64,000 nt of DNA from contig MU001506.1 in NCBI GenBank assembly GCA_010093485.1, forward strand, positions 248,001-312,000, in the 5' to 3' direction. Of the stretch, positions 11,953 to 23,476 are shown in pieces; the stretch's first letter is position 1; every line of letters begins with the position of its first letter. Source of the DNA: Karstenula rhodostoma CBS 690.94 (lineage: Eukaryota > Ascomycota > Dothideomycetes > Pleosporales > Didymosphaeriaceae). The notes beneath the pieces were generated by a model that was not told the DNA's origin, ran no database searches, and saw only the letters and a list, made by a program, of their open reading frames with translations. The translations under genes were made by a program, and so were the position numbers.

Positions 11953-14380
11953 CTACGTGAGTCTTCCCACAGAACGTGGACGCTCAACAGATACATCCTG
12001 ATGATCCATCCCATTACTCCAGGACCGGCGACCTCGTGGGTCCAAAACATCTAAAAACATGGTATCGCGAGGGCTCTGCATGACCAAGCGGATATCGGTC
12101 TCGAAGGAAATGCCGCGCATGGATCCACCTCGCCGACCCACAGGGCTCATGTGCAGAGCAATGTACTCGCCGCCCGCCTGGTTAACGATGTATGGAACAT
12201 CCACTGTTCTGTTCGCGCTGGTCATCAAGAGCTTCAATCGCGGGCCCGGTCGTCGCTCGTCCGCTAGCCGGTGGAGATATTGCAGGATGTGCATTGTAGG
12301 CCGTGCGTAATCGTTCAAAGAGCCCTGGTAATCAGACACGTTGTCCAAAATGGTATAGATCGTCTTCGATGGCGGTAGTGATAGCTGATTAGATTTCATT
12401 AGCATATTATAGGAATGAGAGTTGATAAATACTCACCAGAATCTGCTCGAACAAGGCCAACAATGCAGGCACTTCATGTCTGGCCACGGCTTCCCACATA
12501 CTCTGTTCCATTGCCACTGCAGGCATCGTACAAGCATTCGGATACAATATCAACTGGGTGATTAATGAGCGCAGTATTCCAGCAGGTCCGCTGACTGCAT
12601 CATATTGCGGGTTACTATGGTGGCCGCAGAAGAAATGCAAGACGATATTCGACCCGGTTTGCGCCAGCGTAGCGGCCAAAGAAGCGCAGAAGATGGACAG
12701 CGGCGATGTTCGTCCCTGGCCTTGATCCCTACAATGTCCGTCTACGAGCAAAACATTGGGAAAAGGAAGACCCATCCAGCTGGAAAATTGCTCTGCTGAG
12801 ATGAGACTGCGCACTTTCTCGAGCCCTTGCGGTTGCATGGCATGCGTGAGGCGTAGCATGCTTTGCGTTTCTGCGAGCATCGGTGTGGGATCGACGTTTA
12901 GAACGTGGGTGAGCTGGTCGAGGGGAACGTCTATAGATTTGTACGCCAATGGTTGGGGTTGGGGAGACGGCCGCAGAAGCCAGCCAAGTCCTGTGCGGTA
13001 GTCAGTGAATTAGTCGGATGGGAATTCCCAGGGTGTTGCTTGCTCTCAGCATTCATTTTCTCGCCCATGAACTGGTAAATCGATGTTTGGATCATGCCTA
13101 CAAGGTCTTGGTTCTCCTTCTGCATACCAAGCAAACCGGAGTTGAACTCTTGTTTCCACCGCTCAAACTGTCGCGCTACGGAAGCCTCGACGTATCTGTC
13201 GAGATTTGCGGTGGCATTGTTAATTGACGTACCGACTCCGGTTAGCTGCGTGCGGATGTCTTGGCTTTGGAGATATATCTTCTCGGCAGTCTGTTGTGTT
13301 GCCCGCGTGTTGTGGGAGATATTGTTCACGTCTACTTCCACGTTATTGACATGGTAGCGTGTGGCCTGGACTTCGGTTTTGATTGCTTGAGTGTTTTTGT
13401 AAGTGTTAACGTCGCGCTCCAAGCTCAAGACCTTCATCCGGTTCGTCAATTGGGTTTTCATATTCTCGACAGTCGTCGTGATTCTCTCAACTTGTTGGGC
13501 TTCGTGAGGTGGCAGCTGCTTCCGGACCCGTTGCATCCCTGAATTCTTAGTAAATGCTCACGAACATGAGTTACAAGCCCTCACAGTTGCCTTTGTGTGC
13601 ACGCAGTAGAATGCTGATCAGCTCCCGGACAGCGTCGAGCAAAACACCGTACAGATCGAAGAGCAGTGCTCGCAGCACATCATCATCTGCGAGTAGGCGT
13701 CTCTTTGCTGAGACTGCCACAAAAAGCTCGATGATGTCTGTGAGCAATCCCAAAACGTGCTCTCTCGTTTCAAGTCGTTGATTCCATGACTGTCACGTGA
13801 CTGGTATTAGCTAAACGATAAACGCTTCTTAAGGCCTCACCCAAGTAGGCAAAGCTTGCCGGACACGCCATTAATAAGACTGTAGATTTCCCTTACCTGA
13901 AAAATGATAGATAGTCCCCCACGAAGCAAACTCAGGCCCTTCTCATCCGGAATGATTGATACCAACGAGTTGAGCATCTGCACATCCGCATTCGCGTTTC
14001 TGACAGCGCGGCGCAGCCTGTTGTTCTTGCTCTTTTGAGCATCTAGCTCAATCGATGCGTCGATATGACAGAGGAGATCGTCCCACGTGCAAGCTTTCAA
14101 GTCGAAAGACGGATCGAACTGTTGTGCCGAAGCAAGGACAGTTTCAAGTTCCCTTTTATGTATTAGCACCGCAATAGAAGGTTACCATCTGAACTTACTG
14201 GGTAATAGGAGCTTTCCAGACCGCGCGCTGACTATGATACTCCCTTTCCTCGCCAAAGGTAGAGTGTAAATCATTGCCCACGTGGCTTTTCCACTGCCTG
14301 AACGCTTCTATCTCCCGCTGATCATTCAGCGCTTCTTTAATGGCCTTTGGAGGCTGCGGAAAGGTTGCAGAAAAATCCAT
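11953..14380 (-). CDS. DUF7708 NACHT/STAND-like protein without visible P-loop
   Basis: Six exons code for 707 aa: 14380-14199, 14152-13897, 13789-13585, 13538-13044, 12990-12437, 12384-11953. The start is the first ATG in frame. Residues about 25-150 match the DUF7708 pattern (TWDDLL, then SLVSIIPDEKGLSLLRGG). A helical region and a coiled-coil-like segment follow (VERITTTVENMKTQL and later). The second half resembles the NTPase region of fungal NLR-like proteins (LLVDGHC, LHFFCG, GILRSLITQLI, TIYTILDNVSDY, LKLLMTSANR). Where a Walker A would be expected it reads DGHCRDQGQGRTSPL, so nucleotide binding is doubtful. No WD, ankyrin or TPR repeats follow. The fourth intron (12991-13043) is GC-AG. 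Fungal proteins of this build are suspected in non-self recognition or regulated cell death; that is family-level inference. The gene lies tail-to-tail with the kinase. Confidence 0.82.
12991..13043 (-). other. GC-AG intron
   Basis: The donor is A|GCAAGC and the acceptor CGCACAG, with branch-like CTGACTA about 15 bases before the acceptor. No GT donor nearby keeps the frame. With this intron the flanking exons read NAER-LGWLLRP without a break and the whole gene closes in frame, so the non-canonical donor is well supported. Confidence 0.7.
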
Positions 14381-14407
14381 CTGTTCCAACAGTTTAGGGC
14401 TGGTATA

Positions 14408-14866
14408 TTACGGTGCTATGCCTGCATGCAATGCAAACATTGAGACAAAGGTTCCCGGATATTTTAGCCAGTGGTTAATTCGTGGATCGATATCAGGAGA
14501 TTTGCTCTTCACGAACAACCGTAGGTGACTTTGAAATGCCCACGGCCTTTGCGAGCATTGAGCGCAGATTAAACCAGGCTGTGCTGTTGCCTGCGTGCCC
14601 TCGAGGCTGTCAACCAGTAGCGTGATGCCGTATAATTTGCCAAGCACAAACGAGGAACGCATGCACTGCGCCGCACTCGCAAGGTTTCGTGCATTGATCA
14701 ATGTTACGCCATTAGACGTCTGTTTAAATGATTGGTTGTCTACGGGCAAACCGGCGATCAACCCTTGGCTTATCGAGCAGTAGGTGTGGGGGCTAGGTTC
14801 AGCTCTGGTGAAGCTCAAATATCCGCATCGATCCTCCACGAATCCCGTCACCTTGCGCAGCGCCAT
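14408..14866 (-). CDS. Hypothetical protein, 152 aa
   Basis: A single-exon frame from ATG 14866 to a stop at 14408. It contains CSISQGLIAGLPVDNQ, then NARNLASAAQCMRSSFVLGK, then LICAQCSQRPWAFQSHL, with a C-x2-C pair near residue 106. The composition and motif spacing look like a real, conserved small fungal protein rather than a chance ORF. I cannot name a family. It sits 27 bp upstream of the DUF7708 gene on the same strand and 111 bp from the start of the AAA ATPase on the other strand. So it could share a promoter with the ATPase and even be cotranscribed with the DUF7708 gene. A splice joining it to the DUF7708 protein was looked for and not found. Confidence 0.6.
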   Translation of the reverse strand: MALRKVTGFVEDRCGYLSFTRAEPSPHTYCSISQGLIAGLPVDNQSFKQTSNGVTLINARNLASAAQCMRSSFVLGKLYGITLLVDSLEGTQATAQPGLICAQCSQRPWAFQSHLRLFVKSKSPDIDPRINHWLKYPGTFVSMFALHAGIAP

Positions 14867-14977
14867 ATCATTACTATAAAAGCTCCCAAGTCTTTCGTTC
14901 GAACGGGTGAAACCCTACGAGCTCATTGCCCTTCGTCTTTAACACCAATTTCCTGCCAACTGAGCTGACTGGTGACA
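14867..14977. promoter_or_regulatory. 111-bp divergent promoter region
   Basis: The start codons of the 152-aa gene (minus) and the AAA ATPase (plus) are only 111 bp apart, so the two genes must share or interleave their promoters and 5' leaders. No distinct TATA box is evident. Confidence 0.45.
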
Positions 14978-17900
14978 ATGGAGGAGGGCAACGCCACCGA
15001 CAACGCGAAAGGGTCGACCGTCCCTGATATCGCGAATGCATCTGAAGAAGCGGCAGAAAAACCATACTTCGGCCTCCACGTAATTCGGCAGTCACTTGAC
15101 CGGGTAGATAAGAGCATCGGAGACCTTACGAAATCGATCCAGAACCTCAGCACTGCTCCCATCAATCCATTTGCCCCACCACCAGTCTTGGTTTCCCGAC
15201 CCCTATCGTTTTCATCTTCTTCCGGGGTGGGCGTAGATGAACATCAGTCCCTTGGTATGCAGGATGAGGACAGTGCGGCACAAGTTATCGAAAACAAACC
15301 GATGATCTATAGGCTCCCCCCCAACCCGTCACGGACCATCGCAGAAGTGCGCAAATGTGACTGGGTGAGCTTCAAGAATAGATTTACTGAAGAAGAAGGG
15401 TACTATGCGATTGAGGTTCTTGAGGCCGACTGGAATCTGCATACACACATGAGAGAAGAAATGGACAAACGTATACATGAGGGTATATATACTCCTCCGC
15501 CCCTTCCACCGCCTCCACCGCCTCCACCGCCTCCACCGCCTCCACCACCCCTAGACCAATTCGAAGCATCGAAGTATCCCGCACCACCCCCAGGCCCGGG
15601 TGATTTTATTCCATCAAAACACTACAGGGAGGAACCATGGATCCACCGAGTCAGAATAAACTCTCGTGCAGTCATGGAACTGCTGGGAAGCTGTAGTAGG
15701 GAAGGCAAAACATGGAAGGGAGAGCCACGCACATTTTTGCGTCCATTCCACTATATTTTATTCTTCCATGATACGATGAAAAGAAAGGTAGAAGAGGCTA
15801 CGAAAGGTATTCTTGACGACACGTTAATTCAAAGCGAAAACGATACCAGCTCAGAGGAAGAAGACAATTCTTCTTCTAAACATGTGAGAGCAAAAGCCAG
15901 GCCCAGGTATGATTTCAGCAGCGAGGAGGCACAGGAAGAGCTCCGCTGTTATATCAGGTTTGTGGACGAGCAATTGATACCTCCTTCACGTCGATTTGAC
16001 AACCCCGATGTTTCCAAGCCGCAAACTGTCCGATTCCACGAACTGGATTACCTGTTCAAGCTAGGGCAATATGTCTACTTCGAAAGATCATTTAACGTTG
16101 GGAAGCCAATTGCCACAGAGCAGAGAGTAAAGAGGGTGTATGAAGTAGTTTCGAAAACGCCGTGCGGTTGCCTGACGTATGAATGTGGCCACAGAACTGT
16201 CCCATGGATGTTGAGATGTTACTACCTGGACCATGATGGCGAGCGGTATGGCGCACTTGCCAGCCATCTAAACATGCGGTTTTGGGAAGGAGAGAAAAAG
16301 ATCACGGACCTCGACTATTATCCCGTGGAATATCTCCCCGAGAATAGAGAAACTGAGCTCAAACGGTCAAAGTCCGATGGTGCCAACTTTGTAAGTCACC
16401 TCACCAAACGCTACAGTTTCTACAGTGGATGGAGTTTGATCAAGGGCCCCGATCTCAGACCTATCGACGACCCTAAAACATCGGAACCGATGAAGAACCC
16501 TGAGCACGTAGAGAGTGACGTGCTCGTAGACCTCACGGAAACGTTTGATTCGATCCCATCCTGGAGGCCAACGTTTGACTACGTAGGCCCAAGGCCCCCA
16601 CTTGACAATGTCCAATATGATAAATGGGACACTCTTTCGATTATAAGCTGGAGCGACAAAAATCGAGCAACAGTAAAATCTTCTTGGCAAGATGTTATTC
16701 ATGATGACTTGTGGGTAAACGAGGATGAGGTGCGTGAATTCATCGGCCGAAACCCAGCCCTCTGTTTGACGGGGTATATGCTCCCGCCGGCTCCATCAGG
16801 TGATGAGCTGGCACTACTTCCACGACGTATGTTTGCCTACGCTGTGTGGGATCGCAAATTTCTTCCTATCGACTCACGTTACCTCAAGCGCAGCGAAAGG
16901 CACGGCGAAGAGGGCGAAGCATTTGAGCAATTACAGATTCTGGACGACAGCAAAAGGCTCATATCTGCACTGCTTCAATCGCATTTTAGGAAAAAAGAGC
17001 TTGAGTCCCAAGGCATTGAAGTGCCCACACAAGACTTGATACGTGGAAAAGGTAGAGGCATTGTGATTTTGCTTCATGGCGTTCCTGGCGTAGGGAAAAC
17101 CGCGACGGCCGAGGCAGTCGCGCAGAAATGGAGAAGACCTCTCTTCCCAATCACTTGCGGAGATTTGGGATTTACGCCTGAGAAAGTGGAAGCGTCTTTG
17201 AAAGAGATCTTTCGTTTAGCGCACCGTTGGGACTGCGTTCTGCTCCTGGACGAAGCCGATGTCTTCATTGCGCAGAGAGAGAAGACTGGTGCTGATCTTC
17301 AAAGGAATGCGCTCGTATCAGGTATGGTCTGATGCTCTGACAAACGAGACGTACTAATTGTCACAGTGTTTCTGAGAATGCTTGAATACTACAACGGTGT
17401 CCTCTTTCTCACTACGAACCGTGTTGGTGTAAGTGCACCACCTAAACCACAGTGGAGATGTCTCTTCCATCCTGTGAAAGCAGCCTCGTGGCATTGGCCC
17501 CGTCTGAAAACCTTATACTGACCTTTTCCTGTGTGCCAGGTCCTCGATGAAGCTATCAAATCTCGAGTGCATCTGCATTTGAAGTACAATCACCTCAACA
17601 AAGATCAAACCGTCAAAATTTTCGAACACAACATCAAACGGCTTCGCGTCATCGAACAGCAACGGAGTGATGATTCTCGCCTAACGATTGCCGAGAACGA
17701 GATCCTAGACTTCGCGCGCAAGCACTATGATCAGCACTCTAATGGAACGGGAATAGGCATGTGGAACGGCCGCCAGATACGAAACGCATTTCTGATCGCA
17801 GCGTCACTTGCACATCACGACGGGGATCTGGAGCGAGAAAGCGATCCCGCGATGCAGAAGCAGCTCCGTGCATCCCACTTTGACTTGGTCGATAAAGCGA

Positions 17901-18322
17901 CTGTATCCTATGACCAGGACAGGGCAGAGACACTCGGCCATACCGACAGCGAACTCGCATATGATCGAATGGAACGCAATGATCCACGCAACCGACAAAC
18001 TGGGCATAATGCTCCTCGTTCGCATGTCCAGCCTCCACACTATGCAGGTGGGCAATATACTTCGCCACCTGGTGGCTTCCACGGCACTAGTCAAAGCGCA
18101 TACCCCTTGCAAGGTCATGAACAGGTGTATTCTGCAGGATCTCAGAGTTATGGTGGGCCAATGAGCGAGCCCAGGTTCTCCACCACGGCCAACGAGCCTC
18201 GTAACGACACCTTGTTCATGAATGTTGGGCAGCAGGGCTATGCTCCGAGCAACGCACAGTCGAGTGATACCAGAGGCGGTGCGGCCCCATGGCAATCTCA
18301 AAATGATGGTCAGTGGAGATAG
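14978..18322 (+). CDS. DUF7025-AAA family ATPase
   Basis: Three exons (14978-17321, 17367-17428, 17540-18322) give 1062 aa. The N-terminal 170 residues are polar. A proline run at about residues 174-192 is encoded by a nine-base tandem repeat (15506-15550). The central part carries the DUF7025-type segment (CGHRTVPWMLRCYYLDHDGE, near residue 410). The AAA module has Walker A GVPGVGKT (701-708), Walker B LLLDEAD (about 754-761) and a sensor-type LFLTTNRVG leading into SRVHLHLKY. The C-terminal 150 residues are Gln, Gly, Ser and Pro-rich and probably disordered. Such proteins are common in Pezizomycotina, often many paralogues per genome, and their substrates are unknown. The Walker motifs are intact, so it should hydrolyse ATP. 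The position next to an NLR-like gene is notable. Start: ATG 14978, three codons after a non-ATG frame opening. Confidence 0.88.
15506..15550 (+). repeat. CCGCCTCCA tandem repeat coding polyproline
   Basis: About five copies of a nine-base unit encode the uninterrupted proline run in the AAA ATPase. Exact repetition at DNA level predicts length variation between strains. Confidence 0.8.
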
Positions 18323-18532
18323 TGTTAGTACTATGCAAATCAAGCAGTTCATCATGGGCTTGGCAACTGAGAGACACCTGCAAGCCTCAGCAGGCGCAGC
18401 CATCCAAGACAAAACAGAAGAGGCTTTGGATGGGGTCTTGCATTTGGGCTTGTTCCCCACGGCGAATTCACTTCATTTGTTTTGGTCCGAAAAAGACAAC
18501 GAAATTGTATGCTCCCTTTACAACCAGCCTTG

Positions 18533-18944
18533 CTACTCGACTGGCACAACCATCACAGCCTGATTCGGATAGCACTGAAAGCTGTGCCATTGGTCGCTCA
18601 TATCGGTCTGCTTTCCTGGGTAGACATATGCTTCGAAAAATCCCGTCTTGCAGTCCTGGCTGGTAAATGTTTTGCAGTAGCCGCCGATGTCGGGACCGAG
18701 GGATTTAATGCGCATCCTAATGTGGCACTCTGTGGTTGGAGGGGTCCACTGACATTCGCCTATAGCATTATCAGTAAGAAGCATAAAGAGAGGCGAGGCT
18801 TCGTATACCCTTGAAATTGTCTTCCGTGCAGGTGTATACAGCTCCAGGCATTCCCATGTTATCTTGGCGATGTACGAGGGTGTTAGGTAGAGCGGAAACG
18901 CACTTCAGCGCAATAATTGCACTAAGCAAGGATAGAATGTGCAT
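18533..18944 (-). CDS. Small secreted cysteine-rich protein
   Basis: Two exons (18944-18809 and 18759-18533) give 120 aa; intron 18760-18808 is 49 bp. The first 18 residues (MHILSLLSAIIALKCVSA) are a signal peptide with cleavage after VSA. A short propeptide ending HR could be a Kex2-type processing site. The mature part has six cysteines (YTC, ECQ, ECH, YCK, DCK, QCY), an even number suited to three disulfides, and no known enzyme motif. This is the size and pattern of fungal effector-like or antimicrobial secreted proteins; function is not shown. A TATATATG box at about 19023-19032, some 80 bp upstream, is a plausible TATA element. Confidence 0.78.
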
Positions 18945-20338
18945 TTTGAAAAACTGCGTCTGAATCCAGATCATGGTATGGCTCAAATGTAAAAGGAGTG
19001 TAAAGTGTTTTGTGAGTTGCAACATATATACCTTGCGTATCGCTAATTTAGGAACTCAATTGTGTTTAGATTCTTTGTCTTAAAAATAAGGCTTGCTATA
19101 CGTGACTCCAATCGCCCGTCGAAGCCATGCATGATTCTTTGTTTGCAGGAGGCGGTGGCGCGAAACCAACCCAGTATCCCAGTGATCCATTGTTACCTCG
19201 GGCAGTTGCGATCTTATCCTCTTGCCCTGTGACTAAATCTAAATTTCTGGTGAAGCCACGAGCTCGACCCAACAGTCATCATTCACATCTCCGTGAAAAG
19301 ATTATCGCGCCAGATTATGCGTCTGATATTTGCATGAATCTGTTCGAGAGCGGTCTTTTACGCATTTTCCAGGGATCATAGCCTCAAATTCTGTTAAGAA
19401 TGACTTGTCGTTGGTAGAAGCTATTGTGCGTGGCCATGTTATCGTTCACTTGTCATTTCCATCAGACATGTAAGTCTTTGAGGTGTATTTTGCTCATACC
19501 TGCTAGCATATGGGATTCCTGGAACTTGGGCGACATTATATGGCCAAAGGGGTATAAATTGTAAAGACTGGGAAGAGTTAAGGTACGCTCATTGACTATA
19601 CTACGTCCAGGAACGCGTTTCGAGGCGTCTGTTACACCTACATGTTGCTCTCTTGCAATTAAAAGCATACTACTGCTTGAGGCTCGACTTACCATGGAGA
19701 AGGTACGTCGTTGCACAGTGCTCTCGAGTCAGTGTACTCGCCCGTAATATGCTTGGTGATTCCGGCCTTGCGAGCGCATCCAAGTATGGAGAGCTCCATC
19801 TCTCTAAAAAGGAGTGAGCTACCAAGCTCAGCCGAACGAGTAACGACTCGATATATATTCGGCGTGGTCAACCCCGGCGCATTCCCGCTCGTACACAGTG
19901 GCATTTACACCTTTTCAACCACTCTGGTGTCAATGGTCCACCCGTCTTTCATTACGCCTGAGGCCCGAGAGCCACCCCGACCTCGAACTTCGCAAACAGG
20001 TAATCAAAGAAAAGGGCATGTGCGTTCGTTAGCGGGTGTATTTGCACATAAATAGATCCTTTCGCCCACATACCCCATCAGCACCATTACTTCCGACTCA
20101 CCCGTCGACCTTTCAACGTGTCTGCCACTTTGAGCGGTCAGACAGCATTGATCGATTTGGTAAGTGCTTGGTCCCCTCAGGCACAGCCTTCACGACTCTG
20201 AATCTGACTTTATCAAGTCTAGAATCCGAATCAAGGCTGCGATAGATCTTTCTCGATAACTCGAACTTTCGTCTACTCACCTCGAGCAAAACTTCCGCCC
20301 TTGAGCCCCGATCCTCGACTCTGCAACGTCTCGGCGAG
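18945..20338. other. Intergenic, no supported gene
   Basis: Contains the promoters of the two secreted-protein genes that flank it. A minus-strand stretch at about 19689-19904 (ending SRALCNDVPSPW) has some protein character but cannot be joined to a gene. CT-rich leader sequence precedes 20339. Confidence 0.4.
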
Positions 20339-21068
20339 ATGTCTTCCTTCAACTTTGCTCGGATGTTGCTACATCTCGTAGCTTTCCTGGGCCTCCTCCA
20401 ATGCACACTTGGAAACTTCGACGTCTACCGCATCGACATCATCGGCTACCCCCCGAATTTAAAGCGCCACGCACGCGACATCGCCGGCAATGAGACGATT
20501 GCCGGTCCCCCGAACAACACGACCATGCCCGAGACCGCCGCCCCCGCAAACTCGCTGGACCACTATTGGAGCGTCCTGCCGCACGACTGGGTCTGCCGAG
20601 ATGTCTTGGACGCGCGCCGGCTAGTCGACAGGAAAGACGTAAGTGACATACTCCCACCCCCCAACCCACATTTCTACATTACTTGACAAACACCAACCCC
20701 TCCGTCTACCCACAACCCTAACGCGCCCACAGGTCAGCGGCAATAAGCTCGGCGTCCGCTGCAACGGCGACGGCTGCATCAACGACCACAGCACCGACAA
20801 CCTCGACCTCATCGAGATGCACTGGACCAACATCCCGCTGTTCCATTGGACCCTCTACAAGGATAGGCTCGATGACTCCGGAAATCAGATCCTCTGGGGC
20901 GTCGATGGCGGAAAGTATGGCGCCTGCAAGAAGATCGGCACCCCCGGCAAGTGGGATATCTGCACTGACCGGCCCGTGGGCTTCGGCGCGACGCAGACCA
21001 TCTTCGTGCACAAGAAGTTCCAGTGCTGGAGTGGGCGGACGGCGGAGCTAATCAATGGGGGTAGATAA
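20339..21068 (+). CDS. Secreted cysteine-containing protein, 211 aa
   Basis: Two exons (20339-20638, 20733-21068; intron 94 bp) code for 211 aa. The N-terminus (about 25 residues, hydrophobic core MLLHLVAFLGLLQ) is a signal peptide ending near CTLG. The mature protein has six cysteines, all after residue 83 (VCRD, RCNG, GCIN, ACKK, ICTD, QCWS), and two N-glycosylation motifs in the less ordered first part (NETI, NNTT). The region before the cysteines may be a propeptide. I do not recognise the family. It and the six-cysteine gene at 18.5-18.9 kb are transcribed apart from each other, and a secreted oxidase gene follows. Confidence 0.78.
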
Positions 21069-21523
21069 GCGTGAGATTTGTCTGGGAGGTTGGGGGAATC
21101 GATAACTAAGGTCCGGCCTGCGCCTTGGTTTGTTCGGGTCCTCGGTTGATAGTGTTGTTGGCATGACTCTTTGTTCTTTCCACGATGTGACGACGATCGC
21201 GTGGGGAGGACATGGCAAGGAGTATAATGAGTTATGAAGGTTGAACGTGGACAGTCAGTTTCTTCGAACACTTGATACAAACTACTCACGTGATATCTCG
21301 CGAGCACCCAAGGCGTGTATAAGTGATGTGCCTATGATAGCATCGATCGCCCTTACAATATTGATAAGTATACAGCTTCTATCGCATACTTTCAATCGCA
21401 CTGTGACACATCATATCAAGCACCATGATCAGGGTTGCATTAACTAGTTATAGATACCTCACTTTATTAGAGACTACATGTATATATACATTCTTTCTTG
21501 TACAAAGTTCAGCAACGCATCTT
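21069..21523. other. Shared 3' intergenic spacer
   Basis: Lies between two convergent genes (secreted protein and GMC oxidoreductase); contains their 3' UTRs only, with AT-rich sequence near 21430-21500. No ORF of note. Confidence 0.5.
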
Positions 21524-23476
21524 CTACGCCCTAGCCTTGATCAAGTCCGCTGCCTTCTCACCCACAGCATACATAGTAGACTGTATGTGCTGCGTAGGCA
21601 CAAGCGGCAAGATACTAGCATCGACAATGGACAGCTTATCAATCCCGTAGAACAGCAGCTTGTCCGACACACATCCACCGTACCTCTCAGGCATCATAGC
21701 GCAGGAGCCACTAGGATGCGAAAGTGTCGGCCAGATAGTGCCAGCAGCGTTCATCTTGTCGATGATGTCCTCATCGCTGGTGAACTGAGCACCCGGCGAG
21801 GTCTCCACAAGCTTGAACTGCTCGATCTCAGGGCGCTTCCAGACGGTACGGAGGAATCGCACGCAGGATGCCATGACGGCCTTGTCGACGGGGTTGCTGA
21901 GCGCGTTGTACAGCATCTTCGGGGGGCCCTGGGGGTCGGCGGGGTTGATGGTGATGGAGCCACGCGCGAGGGGCTTCTCGAGGCCGACGAGGACACCGGT
22001 GCCGCCCGCACCGACGGGCAGCTCAACGATGGCGGCGTCCTTGTTGGCGAAGAGGCCGGCGAGGACCTGGCGCTGGGCCTTGACACCTGCGATGAGCTTC
22101 TTGCTGCCCGTGTAGATGGCGGGCAGGTAGGACTCGTCCTTTTGGGCTTGGATCTGCTTGATGAGGTTCTGGTAGTCGTTGGGTGCGACCTTGGGGAGGG
22201 AGACCATAGACAAGGTGTTTCCACGAGCCTGGGTGAGAGGACCGGTCTTGTTGGCCTCGTACTGCGCCCAGGCAGATGCGTTAAAGGCGGGGTCAGTGGC
22301 CAGAGACTGGGGGTTAGGAGTGCTTGCGAAAGAGGTGTTGAAAGTCACCAGGGTGTAGGGGTGATCTTGGAAGTTGGCGCCAACACCGTCGTGTGCGAGC
22401 TTGACGGGGATACCGGCGGCCTGTAGCACGGACTTGGGTCCGATACCACTGAGCTGGAGGAGCTTGGGAGTGTTGACGGAGCCAGCAGCAAGCACGACCT
22501 CCTTCTTAGCGTAGACGGTGGAAGTCTTTCCAGTGGTCTTGTCGAAAATCTTCACACCCTGGGCAGTGAGCTTCTTGCCACGGGCAAACACGAGCTCCTT
22601 CGCTTCGGTGCGGAGCAGCAGCTTGAGGTTCGACCGCGAAGCCTTGACCGGGTCGTAGTACGAGTTACGAGCTTGAGACCTTTCTCCGGTCAAGGGATTC
22701 ATGGTGTTGGGGTACCACGAAAAGCCGGCTTGTTCACCATTGTTGCCATCGAGGAGTTTCTTGACTCCCGCACCTTCGTAGGCCGCGATGAACGGCAGGA
22801 TGTCGGGGTACTGGAAGTCGGCAATGCCAACGTGAAGGGGGCCGTTGCCGTACCTGCATGATGTTAGCTACGACACGGCATGCGCGATGGTGCACGTACG
22901 CAGACGGGTCCCACGTGATGTCGAAATCATCCACAGTCTTCTTCGGCGGGGGGATGAAAGTGGTACCCTTCTTGAAGTAAGGGTAAATTCCTTTCCATCC
23001 CCAACCAGAGTTGCCTAGAGCCTCCCAAGCATCATAGTCGGCTGCAGAGCCGCGGTCGTAGAACATGCCATTGACAAGGGAGCCTCCACCAAGAACTTCG
23101 GCGACACGGACCTTCCATGTCTTGTTGTTGAGGAACGGCTCTGGCTCAGAGACATAGTTGGGCCATAGCAAGGATTCATTCAGAGGACTGGCCGCACCGT
23201 ACGGCAGGCGTTGCTGGAAGGGCAAGTCGTCAGTACCAGCCTCAATCACGAGAACCGTCGCTGCAGTGGATGGTTAGCATAGTGTCAGAATGTCCGATTC
23301 AATAATTCCTTACTCTTCTTGTTCTCGGTCAGTCGGTTGGCAACAATAAGACCGGTCACACCACCACCAACAATTACATAATCGTAGGTGTCTGACGCCC
23401 TCTTGTCGACCAGCTCCCCGCTTGGAAGAGCGGTAGCCAAGCCCAGCAACTGGGTGACAGCAATGAAGGAGCGCAT
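21524..23476 (-). CDS. Secreted GMC-family FAD oxidoreductase
   Basis: Three exons (23476-23314, 23260-22900, 22853-21524) give 617 aa, the usual length for aryl-alcohol oxidase, glucose oxidase and related glucose-methanol-choline enzymes. A signal peptide ([16 protein letters not shown]) is followed by a KR site. The FAD-binding VGGGVTG spans residues 36-42. GMC signatures follow: the [12 protein letters not shown] segment, [21 protein letters not shown], and the catalytic pair of histidines in LSHPSGSC and PTQHIQ near the C-terminus. The enzyme should oxidise an alcohol or sugar outside the cell with FAD, passing electrons to oxygen or a quinone. Substrate cannot be told; similarity in style to the versicolorin B synthase/patulin synthase branch is possible. 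An in-frame ATG lies upstream (23563), but the signal peptide favours 23476. Confidence 0.9.

Noticed and set aside
19689..19904. Minus-strand stretch ending SRALCNDVPSPW, faintly like an NmrA/isoflavone-reductase segment
   Set aside because: Too short, no Rossmann motif nearby, and neighbouring frames do not join.
21425..22426. 333-codon plus-strand ORF
   Set aside because: Antisense shadow of the GMC oxidoreductase, whose motifs are unambiguous.
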